Of a stretch of DNA of 64,000 nucleotides, positions 1-9,214 are shown in pieces. The stretch covers positions 434,001 to 498,000 of the forward strand of contig NZ_CANLVF010000001.1 in NCBI RefSeq assembly GCF_947494555.1, given 5' to 3'. Under the pieces are notes generated by a model, which saw only the letters and a list, made by a program, of their open reading frames with translations, was not told the DNA's origin and ran no database searches. This DNA is from an uncultured Roseibium sp. (GTDB taxonomy: Bacteria > Pseudomonadota > Alphaproteobacteria > Rhizobiales > Stappiaceae). Position 1 is the stretch's first letter; the number at the start of each line of letters is the position of its first letter. The position numbers and the translations under genes are program-made.

Positions 1-514
1 AAGCGTTTCTTTTGCCGACATGCCAGCGGAGGGAGAGGGGAAGAGACGGTTGACGTTTTGACCTCGAGTGCCGTGAAATGAATTGTTTGCAGCTCGACAA
101 TTCAGCAGCAAGTCAGCTCACGTGGCTATTTGGGGCAAATTGGTGCGTGGTATTGAGAACATGAAAAATTGTTTTAGCGCCAAATCTACAAGTGACGATC
201 CCAAGGAGACAAACTGATGCCGCGCACGGCTGGTGGGGGAGTCTACAGTCCTACTGGCGAAGTAAACCCCATGTGACTCCGGCGTCATTCCCGCCGTTTG
301 GCGTTTTCGCCGATAGGTCTGGCGTCTCTCATACCGAGCAGCATTCCAGCAATTTTGCGCGTTGGACGGATGTCTTTGGCAGCAGTAGGCAATTGGCTGC
401 ACTCGCAAAGAGACACCGCAATCGATCGCGTCTTTCGCTCAGTGCAGAAGCCGAATGACTTGCATTTTGAAACCGGAACGTAGCCTGAGCATATCTCTGG
501 AGAGATCGTAGATT
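1..514. other. Left edge without a supported gene
   Basis: Several short reading frames occur on both strands, but none has a family signature, a good ribosome binding site and a protein-like composition together. The only clear signal is a GGAGAG Shine-Dalgarno-like run around 499-505 that serves the gene starting at 515. Confidence 0.5.
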
Positions 515-1582
515 ATGGACTCACTGACGCAATTTACGTTCGGCGCGGCAATTTCCGCTGCTTGCCTTGGATCGAAACTTGGACCCAGAAAAGCTGTTTT
601 GATTGGGGGGCTACTGGGAACCTTGCCCGACCTAGATGTCTTGATCCCATTTGAGACGAAGATTGATCAATTCGTCTATCATCGCGGCTGGTCGCATTCG
701 TTCTTCATTCACGCGGTTGCAGCTCCGGTGATTGGTGAATTGATCCTCCGTTTGTTCAAATCTCTCAAGGGCCAACGGACGCTTGTTTGGACGACCGTTT
801 TTCTGTGTCTGACGACCCATGCGATTCTTGATTCAATGAATGCCTATGGTGCCCGGGTATTCTGGCCGTTCTATCCGGATCCGGTCGGGACGGGGTCCAT
901 CTTCATAATTGATCCTGTTTTCACCGTGCCATTGCTTGTTGCCGTCGCGTGGGCAATCGCTAGTGCAAAATGGTCAGCTGGCTTGAAAAAGATACTCGTG
1001 GCGTCACTCGTATTCAGCACCGGCTATCTGGTCTGGGGCTTGATCGCCCAACAACATATCCACGCGCGGGGAAAGTCCATTTTCGCCAAGCAAGGTATCG
1101 ACGTAACCAACGTGAAGACGGTGGTCACACCGTTCAACACATTTCTCTGGCGTGTGATTGGGCAGGCGAACGGCGAATACCACAATCTATATGTGTCGCT
1201 CTTCGATGATGATGAAAACGCCGTTGTCTATAAGCATGAATTTGATTCTGCTCTTGTTTCGTGTGTTCTCGATGATCCTGAGTATCAGAAGATGGTCTGG
1301 TTCAGTGATGGCTTTGTCAGGACCGATCTGATGGACGGCAGAATTGTTGCGTCTGACTATCGCCTGGGCCTGACACCAAGCTACATCTTCCGGTTTGCAA
1401 TCGCCGAATACGAGGATGGTCAAATCAAGAAGATATCGCCTGAACCCATCTTGCCAAGCATATCGAATGCAGGCACCGAATTTGACTGGTTGGGTAAGCG
1501 AATGTCAGGTCAGCGATCTATCAGAGCATCTGAGCAAGATTTTCTGGAAAGCTATGAAATAAAAGATATCGCCGAATGCTAG
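515..1582 (+). CDS. YdjM/DUF457-type inner-membrane metal-dependent hydrolase
   Basis: 355 residues. The N-terminal half has the layout of the membrane-bound metal-dependent hydrolase family (YdjM/YbcI, DUF457): MDSLTQFTFGAAIS at the start, GTLPDLDVL near residue 40, YHRGWSHS near residue 55 and THAILDSMNAYG near residue 105. These His/Asp motifs probably bind metal. Four or so hydrophobic segments follow, up to about residue 180; the C-terminal half is soluble. The ATG has a GGAGAG Shine-Dalgarno sequence about 10 bases upstream. The family's substrate is not established, and in E. coli the homologue is SOS-regulated; I see no LexA box here. Neighbours are unrelated, so it looks monocistronic. 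Confidence 0.85.
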   Translation: MDSLTQFTFGAAISAACLGSKLGPRKAVLIGGLLGTLPDLDVLIPFETKIDQFVYHRGWSHSFFIHAVAAPVIGELILRLFKSLKGQRTLVWTTVFLCLTTHAILDSMNAYGARVFWPFYPDPVGTGSIFIIDPVFTVPLLVAVAWAIASAKWSAGLKKILVASLVFSTGYLVWGLIAQQHIHARGKSIFAKQGIDVTNVKTVVTPFNTFLWRVIGQANGEYHNLYVSLFDDDENAVVYKHEFDSALVSCVLDDPEYQKMVWFSDGFVRTDLMDGRIVASDYRLGLTPSYIFRFAIAEYEDGQIKKISPEPILPSISNAGTEFDWLGKRMSGQRSIRASEQDFLESYEIKDIAEC

Positions 1583-1715
1583 AAAATCTCTGAGCGACCA
1601 AAATTTTGTGCTGATATTGACATGAGCAGAAGCGAGATTAACGTCTGCTTGCCCAGTAATGTGCAACGTCCCATGGCTGGATAAATTGGCATCTTATGTC
1701 GGCGGGTCGTAAGGC

Positions 1716-2084
1716 GTGCGAGAATTCAGATACCCCATTACGGTTGCCCAGACGGTTTCTGCCGTCAAGAAGTGGCCTCTCCAATAGCGAGCCCAGGGCA
1801 CGCACCATGGCGGCCCCCCGTCATTAAGACGAGATCCGGAATTCCAAGCAGAACGCGCGAACGTCATTTACGAGGTCTGCGAGCTGCCTCCACAGCCCGT
1901 CTCAGAGAGAAGTTTTTGCGCCTGGGTTCACCACTTCAAAGAATGGGCAGTTGTCAGCGACTATGATCTGGTTTGCCTCGTGCTCTTTGCGCTTCCAACG
2001 ATCTTGAGCAAAGATTTTCCGCTCAAACGCTATTCTCGCTTTCTCTTGCTTGGCATGGTTGCCATGGCATTGGACATGTCTTAG
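1716..2084 (+). pseudogene. Possible gene remnant interrupted by an in-frame TAG
   Basis: The 650-base gap between the YdjM-like gene and tRNA-Met contains one protein-like plus-strand frame. It can start at GTG 1716, meets a TAG at 1785-1787, then stays open to a TAG at 2082. The part after the first stop has a charged stretch followed by a hydrophobic segment (DYDLVCLVLFALPTIL) and has no start codon until near its end. I do not recognise the family. It may be a decayed membrane protein gene or a chance open frame. Nothing else in the gap is supported. Confidence 0.22.
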
Positions 2085-2235
2085 GGCTAAGCGTTGAACG
2101 GTTTGAAAATTTGGTTTTCTGCGATCCGCATGAGCTGATTTCGAGCTCCATTCCTTCATGCTGGCTCGCTTAAAGGATGAGCTTTTGGACTGCGTTATTT
2201 GGACTTTGCACGAATTGGATTGTTTTAGCTAAAAT

Positions 2236-2312
2236 TGGTAGCGGAGGAGGGACTTGAACCCCCGACACGCGGATTATGATTCCGCTGCTCTAACCGGCTG
2301 AGCTACTCCGCC
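2236..2312 (-). tRNA. tRNA-Met (anticodon CAT, elongator type)
   Basis: Read on the minus strand, 2312-2306 (GGCGGAG) pairs with CTCCGCT at 2246-2240 to form the acceptor stem, with a G-U first pair. The anticodon stem GCGGA/TCCGC encloses the loop ATCATAA, giving anticodon CAT. The T arm GGGGG-TTCAAGT-CCCTC is present and the 3' CCA is encoded. The D-arm and first pair fit elongator Met rather than initiator (no C-A mismatch at the first pair). A lysidine-modified tRNA-Ile2 also has CAT, but the overall sequence is closer to elongator Met. It lies just downstream of mnmA. Confidence 0.93.
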
Positions 2313-2426
2313 ATCCAAGCGCCGACAATGAAAGCGCCCGCGCGATGTGGGGGTGCTTATAGTGAGGCGGCGGACAGGCGTCAAGCGCAGATTTTGCCCG
2401 CCGCCTGCAATCTCTTTTTCCTGCCG

Positions 2427-3605
2427 TCAGGCCAAGGAAACCGGCGCATGCGCGTGTGGAAAATCAACCTGCCACGTTCCCGATCTTTCCGTTTTGTCGA
2501 TCCAGCCGCCGCCCAGCACACGCGCGTTTTCGTCGTCACTGTCGAAGAACACGCAGGCCTGGCCCGGCGCGACGCCGGTTTCACCGCTTGCGAGATCCAC
2601 GAAGCCTTTGCCGTTCAGCATGCGCAGTGTTGCCGGTGCCGGTGGGCGCGTCGAGCGCACCTTGGCAAATAGCTCGACCTCATCGCCCTCATCGAGGGGA
2701 TGATCGCCGATCCAGTTCATCTCGCGAAGCAGGATTGTCCTTGTTGCAAGGGCCTCGCGGGGCCCGACAATCACGCGGCGCTCGTCAGCATCAAGGCGCA
2801 CGACGTAGAGCGGCTCACCTGTCGCAACGCCGATGCCGCGTCGCTGTCCGATCGTGAAATGGATAATGCCCTCATGCTCGCCAAGGACGCGGCCATCCAT
2901 GTGCACGATCTCGCCGGGCTCGGCGGCGTTCGGGCGCAGTTTGCGGATCACCGCCGCATAATCGCCGTTGGGCACAAAGCAGATGTCCTGGCTGTCCGGC
3001 TTGTTTGCAACGGACAGGCCGAATTCGGCTGCGAGTTCACGGACCTGCGCCTTGGGCATTCCGCCAAGGGGAAAGCGAATGAAATCGAGCTGCTCTTGCG
3101 TGGTGGCAAAGAGAAAGTAGCTTTGATCCCGATCAAGGTCCGCCGGGCGGAAGAGCGCCCGTTTGTTGCCGTTTGGCGCTGAGCGAACGTAGTGGCCGGT
3201 GGCGAGCGCGTCCGCACCAAGATCCCTGGCGGTCTTCAAAAGATCGGTAAACTTGACCGTCTGGTTGCACGAGACACAGGGGATCGGTGTTTCGCCGGCG
3301 ATGTAGCTGTCGGCAAACCGGTCCATGACCTGTTCCTTGAACCGGCTCTCGTAGTCCAGAACGTAGTGAGGTATGCCGATTTTCTCCGCCGCGCGGCGGG
3401 CATCGTGGATGTCGACGCCGGCACAGCAGGATTTCGCCTTGGCAACGGCCGCACCGTGGTCGTAGAGCTGCAGCGTCACGCCGATGACATCATAACCTTC
3501 CGCCTTCATCAGGGCCGCGACGACAGAACTGTCGACGCCGCCAGACATGGCAACAACAACGCGCGTGTCCTCCGGGCGACCGGGCAGATCAAGACTGTTT
3601 CCCAT
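2427..3605 (-). CDS. mnmA: tRNA-specific 2-thiouridylase MnmA
   Basis: 392 residues from the ATG at 3605. MnmA uses ATP and relayed persulfide sulfur to make 2-thiouridine at wobble U34 of Lys, Glu and Gln tRNAs. The PP-loop [10 protein letters not shown] lies near residue 20, the nucleophile region IPCVSCN near residue 110, and the second catalytic cysteine in SQDICF near residue 210. The C-terminal beta-barrel domain is full length. A GTG three codons upstream (3614) is possible, but GGAAG eight bases before the ATG favours 3605. It is monocistronic on the minus strand, divergent from fliK and followed by tRNA-Met. Confidence 0.96.
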   Translation of the reverse strand: MGNSLDLPGRPEDTRVVVAMSGGVDSSVVAALMKAEGYDVIGVTLQLYDHGAAVAKAKSCCAGVDIHDARRAAEKIGIPHYVLDYESRFKEQVMDRFADSYIAGETPIPCVSCNQTVKFTDLLKTARDLGADALATGHYVRSAPNGNKRALFRPADLDRDQSYFLFATTQEQLDFIRFPLGGMPKAQVRELAAEFGLSVANKPDSQDICFVPNGDYAAVIRKLRPNAAEPGEIVHMDGRVLGEHEGIIHFTIGQRRGIGVATGEPLYVVRLDADERRVIVGPREALATRTILLREMNWIGDHPLDEGDEVELFAKVRSTRPPAPATLRMLNGKGFVDLASGETGVAPGQACVFFDSDDENARVLGGGWIDKTERSGTWQVDFPHAHAPVSLA

Positions 3606-3926
3606 TCTCAACACTTCCAGAAATCAGTGCAGGGCGGCGCCGGATCTCGTGTTCGATCAACCGGTTGCGCCGTTTTCAGTAAGGCGCGCCAATCCCCTGC
3701 CTTTTCAAAGTCGCGGCACTATACAGATATGTCCCCTGGATGCCAATTGCTATCCATGGGTGGCAGGCATGCTTTGCCTGACCGGCAATCCTTGCCGCCC
3801 CGTCGCGCTGGCTCAGGAGAAGTCGATTTCAAAAAAATAAATAAAAACAATAATTTATGGTTATTTTCGAAACTGGCCTGATGCTTGCTTTCCTGGTTGC
3901 GACGGAATGTGCCTGATCTCCAGGCT

Positions 3927-5954
3927 ATGATCTCGGGGGCGATTTTGCTGCCATTTGGATTTTTGACGGATGTATCGGCCAGTGCTTTGGCTGCGGGGGC
4001 TGGCGGTCTTAAGGGCTTTGCGGCACCTGCAAATGGTGGGGAAACGCAGACCGGTTTTGAGGCTGAACTGACGGAGCTCATGGAAGCGTTCCCAAGCACA
4101 GAGCTTGCGAGCGTTCAAGGTGCGGAAGATGCTTCGGGCATCTTCGCGATCCCGTCGGACATAATCGCGCCTCTAGCGGGGCCGGTGCCGGTTCTTTCCG
4201 GCAATAGCCAAGAACAAGCAAGTGAGCCTGCGGAAGCCGTGGAGCCGCTGCTCGGCGCCCTTGGTGGTGGACAGGATGCGCCTGCGGGCGCGCCGGTGCC
4301 GCAGGCGCCGGCGTCCGGTCAGGCAAACGCGCCGGGTGTTCTGCCGAATGCCGGGGCCGCGCCACTGACGAGTACCCCGGCTGCGAGCGCCCCGGTTCCG
4401 CGTGCGCCTGAAATGCCCTTGCCGTTTGTTCCTAGCAAAGCCATCTCGGGTGTCGAAGCCGTGCCGGATATTCAGGCCAAAGGGCCGGTGGTGGTGACTT
4501 CATCTCAGCCGGTGCCTGCGAAGTCCGGTGGTGAGGAGGTTGCCGTAGCACAGCTCCGGCCAGAACCCGGTGTTGTTCAGGCGGCGGCAGCCGATGCGCA
4601 CGCATTATCTTCTTCCGGTGCGGCGGCGACACCTGATGTTCCCCAGTTGGTCGAAACGAAAGGGGCAGAAGAACTCGTAACAGCGAAAGCGCCCCTCAGT
4701 AATCAGCCCGCCCCGGAAAGCGGCATACGCACGGGACGCAGATGGCAGAATGAATTGCCCGAGGATTTACGGGCCCCGATCAAAAACTTGAGCCGTCAGG
4801 TTCCCCCTGCGCAGGATCAGGAAACAACGTCTCTTAAGGCGACACCTGAAGGTGCTGGAGTTACAGCTGCCGGCCCGCTTGATGATGATGCGCCGCTCGC
4901 TTTGCGGACAGAGCCACAGCCAAGCGGCACCGGCGTTGATGCCAAGAAACCAATTGCGGCACCCGTTCCTCCCCAAGGTAATGGCAGTGCTGAGCCCGTT
5001 GTGCGCAATGCTGTCGCCGGTGTTGAACCCGAAGCCACCGAAGCGGCCGTAAAGACTGTTTCCGCTGCTGTTCTTGCGCGAGCCGCTGCCCAGTCATCTG
5101 CCGGCGCGCCATCCGATGGAAGCGTCACGTCGCTGACGCCGGAAACCGTTGTTTCCGCTGAAGGGGATACGTTTGATCCGGAGCCTTTAGTGCAGACCAC
5201 GAAAGATCAGGCGATCAAGGCTTCCGCGTCCAGCCTAACGGGTGAAAAGGTGTCTGATGGCGCGCAAGCAGCCAAAGCGCCCGACCCAGCGGCCCGCGGC
5301 ACTGCAGCCGTGCCGGAAATCAGGCCTGCGGCTAGTGTCGAACCCGCCCCCGCCGCGAACGCATTCCTTGCCGCTCAAATCAGTGCCGAAGAGCTTGCCC
5401 TGATCCAACAACCCTGGGATGGAAGCGCATCCGGTGAGTTTGCGGCGACCATTCGTGGAGGCGACATCTCGGGGGCGATCAGAACCGAGAGCCTGCAGGT
5501 GCCAGGACAGGCCCAGTCCGGACAGGTTTCCATGCAGGTCGCGGCAGAAATTGCTCGAAACCTCAAGAACGGCCAGACCCGTTTCCAGATGCGTTTCGAT
5601 CCGCCTGAACTCGGGCGTGTCGACGTGAACATGCGTGTTGGTGCCGATGGCGGCGTTCATGCCCACCTGATCGTGGAAAGACCCGAAACACTGGACATGT
5701 TCCTGCGAGACCAGCGCGGTCTCGAGCGCGCACTCGAGGCGGCCGGTCTAAGCGCGGATTCGGAGAACCTGCAATTCTCGCTGAAACAGGAGGGCGGTCG
5801 TGAGTTCGCCTCCGGTGACGGCCAGTCCGACCAGTCCACCGACGCAGCACAGCCGCAGGACAGTGGCGAGCCGGATGAGAGTGGCACAGATACGGAAAAC
5901 ATCGTTCAGATGACGCTGGCCGGCCGGCCGGGCGGTCTGGATCTGAAGATTTGA
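3927..5954 (+). CDS. fliK: Flagellar hook-length control protein FliK
   Basis: About 675 residues from ATG 3927; TTG 3885 and GTG 3909 are alternative starts, none with a strong ribosome site. Residues up to about 520 are low complexity, rich in Ala, Pro, Gly, Glu and Val, as in the ruler part of FliK proteins. The conserved C-terminal Flg_hook domain follows: MRFDPPELGRVDVNMRV and HLIVERPETLDMFLRDQ, then an acidic Ser/Asp/Gln-rich tail. FliK is secreted by the flagellar export apparatus, measures hook length and switches export specificity through FlhB. flgD follows 34 bases downstream, so the two are probably cotranscribed. Confidence 0.9.
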   Translation: MISGAILLPFGFLTDVSASALAAGAGGLKGFAAPANGGETQTGFEAELTELMEAFPSTELASVQGAEDASGIFAIPSDIIAPLAGPVPVLSGNSQEQASEPAEAVEPLLGALGGGQDAPAGAPVPQAPASGQANAPGVLPNAGAAPLTSTPAASAPVPRAPEMPLPFVPSKAISGVEAVPDIQAKGPVVVTSSQPVPAKSGGEEVAVAQLRPEPGVVQAAAADAHALSSSGAAATPDVPQLVETKGAEELVTAKAPLSNQPAPESGIRTGRRWQNELPEDLRAPIKNLSRQVPPAQDQETTSLKATPEGAGVTAAGPLDDDAPLALRTEPQPSGTGVDAKKPIAAPVPPQGNGSAEPVVRNAVAGVEPEATEAAVKTVSAAVLARAAAQSSAGAPSDGSVTSLTPETVVSAEGDTFDPEPLVQTTKDQAIKASASSLTGEKVSDGAQAAKAPDPAARGTAAVPEIRPAASVEPAPAANAFLAAQISAEELALIQQPWDGSASGEFAATIRGGDISGAIRTESLQVPGQAQSGQVSMQVAAEIARNLKNGQTRFQMRFDPPELGRVDVNMRVGADGGVHAHLIVERPETLDMFLRDQRGLERALEAAGLSADSENLQFSLKQEGGREFASGDGQSDQSTDAAQPQDSGEPDESGTDTENIVQMTLAGRPGGLDLKI

Positions 5955-5988
5955 CAAGCGGGATGGGGACCCATCCGGGGAGTATGAC

Positions 5989-6648
5989 GTGAACACTGTT
6001 TCTTCGAGCACGAGCGCGACGGCACAGAGTAGCAGTTCGGCCAGCCAGTCCGGGCTTATTGCCAACTACGAGCTGTTCCTGAGTATATTGACCACGCAGA
6101 TCCAGAACCAGGATCCGCTCGATCCGATGGATTCTGCCGAGTATACCAATCAGTTGGTTCAATACTCGAACGTCGAGCAATCAATTCAGCAAAACAAGAA
6201 CCTGGAAGAAATTATTGCTTCGCTCAGCAGCAACATGAGCATGAGCTATGTTGGCTACATCGGCAATGAAGTGACCGCGGACGCATCGACGACAACGCTT
6301 TCCGGGAGCCAGGCAAGCTGGAATTACGAGCTGAGCGACAGTGCAACCGGCACCTATGAAATCAGGAACTCCAGCGGCTCGCTTGTTTATACAGGAGAGG
6401 CTGACCTGAAAGCGGGCAGCGGAACAATTACCTGGAACGGGCAACTGTCCGCCGGAGGCGAAGCGCCGGACGGTCTTTATACTATTTCTTTCGACGTGAA
6501 AGACGCCTCAAGCAACCGCGAAACTGTCCGAACAGAGACGAAAGGCATCGTGGACAGTGTCGATCTGTCGGGCAGCGAGGTCATCTTGAATGTTGGTGGC
6601 CAGAAAATTCCGGTATCCAGCGTCACCTCCGTTTCCGCACCTGCCTAA
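5989..6648 (+). CDS. flgD: Flagellar hook assembly scaffold protein FlgD
   Basis: 219 residues. FlgD caps the growing hook and guides FlgE assembly. The N-terminal signature is clear: NYELFLSILTTQIQNQDPLD and MDSAEYTNQLVQYSNVEQ. A FlgD Ig-like/tudor domain follows, containing YTGEADLKAGSGTITWNGQ. The start is GTG, with GGGGAG six bases upstream at 5977-5982; the nearby ATG at 5984 is out of frame. The hook-length protein is directly upstream and a hairpin terminator follows at 6704. Confidence 0.94.
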   Translation: MNTVSSSTSATAQSSSSASQSGLIANYELFLSILTTQIQNQDPLDPMDSAEYTNQLVQYSNVEQSIQQNKNLEEIIASLSSNMSMSYVGYIGNEVTADASTTTLSGSQASWNYELSDSATGTYEIRNSSGSLVYTGEADLKAGSGTITWNGQLSAGGEAPDGLYTISFDVKDASSNRETVRTETKGIVDSVDLSGSEVILNVGGQKIPVSSVTSVSAPA

Positions 6649-6703
6649 GTCCCGTTGAAAATCGTTGGCGGAACCACGCCTGCGTCAGGCTTTACTGCCA
6701 GCG

Positions 6704-6739
6704 ACCGGCCTTTTCCGCGCGGCTTAAGGCTGGTTTTTT
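6704..6739 (+). terminator. Rho-independent terminator after flgD
   Basis: ACCGGCC (6704-6710) pairs with GGCTGGT (6728-6734, one G-U) across a 17-base loop, followed by TTTTTT. It lies 56 bases after the flgD stop and probably ends the fliK-flgD transcript. Confidence 0.6.
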
Positions 6740-7019
6740 AGTGTCACATGCAAATTTTCTTCTGAATCGGCAAACGGTCACGTGCAGCTTTGTCTGCTGC
6801 AGCGTCGAATTGCGTTGCAAAATGCGCGACAGGGAAACTATGGTTAACAAGATTATGTATTAATGTTAATACTCTTACGCTTTTTCTTTGTTACTTCCTA
6901 AATATCATTCATTAAATTCGGATTTTATAGTTAACAAAAACACAATTTTGCTTTAGTCGTTTGTTAAGCGTCGTCTTGTAGTCTCAGCTCACCTTGGTCA
7001 TGGTTAGTGTGAGAGTACA
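6740..7019 (+). promoter_or_regulatory. AT-rich upstream region of sciP
   Basis: The stretch is clearly AT-richer than its surroundings and holds several TTAA and TTAAC half-sites (6844-6848, 6860, 6866, 6912, 6931-6935). None is spaced as TTAA-N7-TTAAC, so a perfect CtrA box is not present. In Caulobacter, sciP itself is under CtrA control, which makes these half-sites plausible but unproven. No open frame is supported here. Confidence 0.35.
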
Positions 7020-7295
7020 ATGACCGAACAGATTCGTTCGCGTGTAAAATATGTCATCGGCCCGGATGGTAGTCCGCTTACTATTGCAGACCTGCCACCG
7101 ACATCCACGAAGCGGTGGGTGATCCGTCGCAAGGCAGAAGTTGTCGCCGCAGTTCGCGGTGGCCTGCTGTCGCTGGAAGAGGCCTGCCAGAGATATACCC
7201 TGACAGTAGAGGAGTTCCTCTCCTGGCAGAGTTCTATCGAAAAGCATGGACTTGCCGGCCTCAGGGCGACGCGCATTCAGCAATACAGAGGCTGA
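7020..7295 (+). CDS. sciP: SciP (DUF1153), CtrA antagonist
   Basis: 91 residues, the usual size of the DUF1153/SciP family. Recognisable parts are YVIGPDGSPLTIADLPP at residues 11-27, the RWVIRRKAEVVAAVRGGLLS helix and the SLEEACQRYTLTVEEFLSWQ helix-turn-helix-like core. In Caulobacter, SciP accumulates in G1 cells, binds DNA near CtrA-activated promoters and blocks CtrA from recruiting RNA polymerase, including at flagellar promoters. Here it sits between flgD and fliF, is flanked by terminators on both sides and so is its own transcription unit. The CtrA box before fliF lies 194 bases downstream. Confidence 0.92.
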   Translation: MTEQIRSRVKYVIGPDGSPLTIADLPPTSTKRWVIRRKAEVVAAVRGGLLSLEEACQRYTLTVEEFLSWQSSIEKHGLAGLRATRIQQYRG

Positions 7296-7334
7296 GCGTT
7301 CAAATTATTAACTTCATGTGCGCAACGCGCTCTA

Positions 7335-7364
7335 CAAGGTCGGCTATGCCGGCCTTTTTATTTT
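7335..7364 (+). terminator. Rho-independent terminator after sciP
   Basis: AAGGTCGGC and GCCGGCCTT form a stem (one G-U pair) around a TAT loop at 7335-7355, followed by TTTTATTTT. It ends the sciP transcript and insulates fliF. Confidence 0.75.
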
Positions 7365-7488
7365 GCGATTTGTCGTTCCAGGTTATCCAAAAATTAATGA
7401 ACTAGGCAGTTTTTCCCCACTTCAGTTGCGTTTTGCAATCTCAAAAAGCCCGGAAATTCGCCATTCCGTGTAATTCGAAACCGGTGCG

Positions 7489-7504
7489 TTAACCAGTTGT
7501 TAAC
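7489..7504 (+). promoter_or_regulatory. CtrA box (TTAA-N7-TTAAC) upstream of fliF
   Basis: The sequence reads TTAA, then CCAGTTG, then TTAAC, an exact match to the full CtrA consensus. It lies 96 bases before the fliF start and after the sciP terminator. CtrA activates class II flagellar promoters in Caulobacter, and fliF is a classic target, so this is probably the main promoter element of the fliF operon. Confidence 0.75.
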
Positions 7505-7600
7505 CGTCCGGGCGGCAAATTTTGCCCATCGAGGGTGTGGCGTGTCAGGCCGACTCCAACAATAACGGCTTAGACATGTTTCAGATGCGGGCGGGCATTC

Positions 7601-9214
7601 GTGAACGGCATAATTGAATTCATAAAGACTCTTGGTGCGGCACGTATCGCCGCCATGGGCGCGGTCGCGGCGATCCTCGTCGGCGTTTTCGCGTTCATTA
7701 TTCTGCGCGTCACCGCCCCGCAGCTGACGACGCTCTACAACGAACTCACGCTTGAAGACTCTGCAGCAATCGTCACCCAGCTTGAGAGCCAGGGTGTTCA
7801 GTTCCAGCTCTCGCGCCAGGGGGCGACCATTCTCGTGTCCAAAGATCAGGTCGCCCGTCTTCGGATGCAACTCGCCGCTGAAGGACTGCCGACCGGTGGC
7901 TCGATAGGCTACGAGATCTTCGACCGCAGCGATACGCTTGGCGCAACCAGTTTTGTTCAGAACATCAACCATCTGCGGGCCATGGAAGGCGAGCTTTCGC
8001 GCACAATAGGGTCACTTGATCGCATTCGGGCCGCGCGCGTGCACCTCGTGATCCCTGAACGGCAATTGTTTCAGCGCGACCGGCGCCCGCCCTCCGCGTC
8101 GATTGTCCTGAATGTCAGGGGCGCACTTGGTCCCGGTGAAATTCGTGCGGTCCAACACCTTGTGGCAACGGCCGTGGAAGGGCTGGATCCAGATCGCGTC
8201 TCAATCGTCGACGAAAGCGGCCGGCTGCTCGCCTCGGGTGCGGGCGCCAGTGATGAGGACATGGTTTCAACGTCGCTCCAGGAGCGGACGGTTGCCATTG
8301 AAAGCCGACTGCGCAATCAGATCGAGGAAATTCTCAACTCAGTCGTCGGGCCGGGCCGGGCTCGGGTGCGCGTCAATGCGGAAGTCGATTTCAATCGTTT
8401 GACGGAAACGACCGAAACATTCGATCCGGAAGGGCAGGTCGTCCGTTCAACTCAGACAAAGGAAGAGGCGACCTCGTCAGTGAGCCGAAACGGTCAGGTC
8501 ACAGCCGCAAACGAGCTTCCGAACGCCCAGGCGCAGCAGGATCAGGACGGACGCGACACGGCCTCGCTGACAGAAGAAGTCGTCAATTATGAAATTTCCC
8601 GGTCGACGCGTACCGAGGTCGTGGAGGCCGGGCAGGTCCGTCGCCTTTCCGTTGCCGTTCTCGTGGACGGAACCTATGAACCCGACGGAAACGGAAACAC
8701 CGTCTACGCACCGCGTGCCCAGGAAACGCTCGACCGTATCGCGGTGCTGGTGCGCTCGGCAGTCGGTTTCGACGAGAACCGCGGTGATCTCGTCGAGGTC
8801 GTCAATCTGCAGTTCGCGCTTCCGCCCCAGGACGATCTTCTGGCCGAAGGCGATGGTTTGTTCGAGTTCACACGGGACGACATCATCCGCTTCGCAGAAC
8901 TCGGGGTTCTGTTCCTGATCGCGATCCTGCTTCTGCTCTTCGTGGTACGGCCGCTGCTTCGCCGGATCGTCACGCCGGAGGAAAAACAGCCGCAGGAGCT
9001 CATGATCGGCCCGGACGGCACGCTGGTCGTCGAGACGGATGTTCCGCAGGACGAGGATATGGAAGACGAGTTCGTGATCGAATGGCTCGAGCAGGCAAAG
9101 CAGGAAGGGGCTATGCAGGCGAGCTCGATCGCGAAAGTGGGCGACATGATCAAGGATCATCCGACCGAAGCCGTCACCATCGTGCGCGGCTGGCTGGATG
9201 AGCAGGCGGCCTGA
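7601..9214 (+). CDS. fliF: Flagellar MS-ring protein FliF
   Basis: 537 residues. FliF forms the membrane-embedded MS ring that carries the rotor and houses the export gate. Transmembrane segment 1 is at about residues 14-34 and segment 2 near residue 435 ([16 protein letters not shown]). The YscJ/FliF ring-building domains are recognisable by [20 protein letters not shown] and RVHLVIPER. The acidic C-terminal tail ([11 protein letters not shown]) is the FliG-binding region. The start is GTG, with a weak ribosome site; no in-frame ATG occurs until residue 19. The stop overlaps the fliG start by one base (TGATG), which implies coupling in a fliF-fliG-fliH-fliN-flbD operon. Confidence 0.95.
   Translation: MNGIIEFIKTLGAARIAAMGAVAAILVGVFAFIILRVTAPQLTTLYNELTLEDSAAIVTQLESQGVQFQLSRQGATILVSKDQVARLRMQLAAEGLPTGGSIGYEIFDRSDTLGATSFVQNINHLRAMEGELSRTIGSLDRIRAARVHLVIPERQLFQRDRRPPSASIVLNVRGALGPGEIRAVQHLVATAVEGLDPDRVSIVDESGRLLASGAGASDEDMVSTSLQERTVAIESRLRNQIEEILNSVVGPGRARVRVNAEVDFNRLTETTETFDPEGQVVRSTQTKEEATSSVSRNGQVTAANELPNAQAQQDQDGRDTASLTEEVVNYEISRSTRTEVVEAGQVRRLSVAVLVDGTYEPDGNGNTVYAPRAQETLDRIAVLVRSAVGFDENRGDLVEVVNLQFALPPQDDLLAEGDGLFEFTRDDIIRFAELGVLFLIAILLLLFVVRPLLRRIVTPEEKQPQELMIGPDGTLVVETDVPQDEDMEDEFVIEWLEQAKQEGAMQASSIAKVGDMIKDHPTEAVTIVRGWLDEQAA

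Noticed and set aside
298..483. A 61-residue plus-strand frame before the YdjM-like gene
   Set aside because: Somewhat protein-like, but no ribosome site or family, and it overlaps a second frame of equal quality.
3763..3780. A sigma-54 promoter upstream of fliK (TGGCA and TTTGC elements)
   Set aside because: The GG and GC elements are 12 bases apart rather than 10, which sigma-54 does not tolerate.
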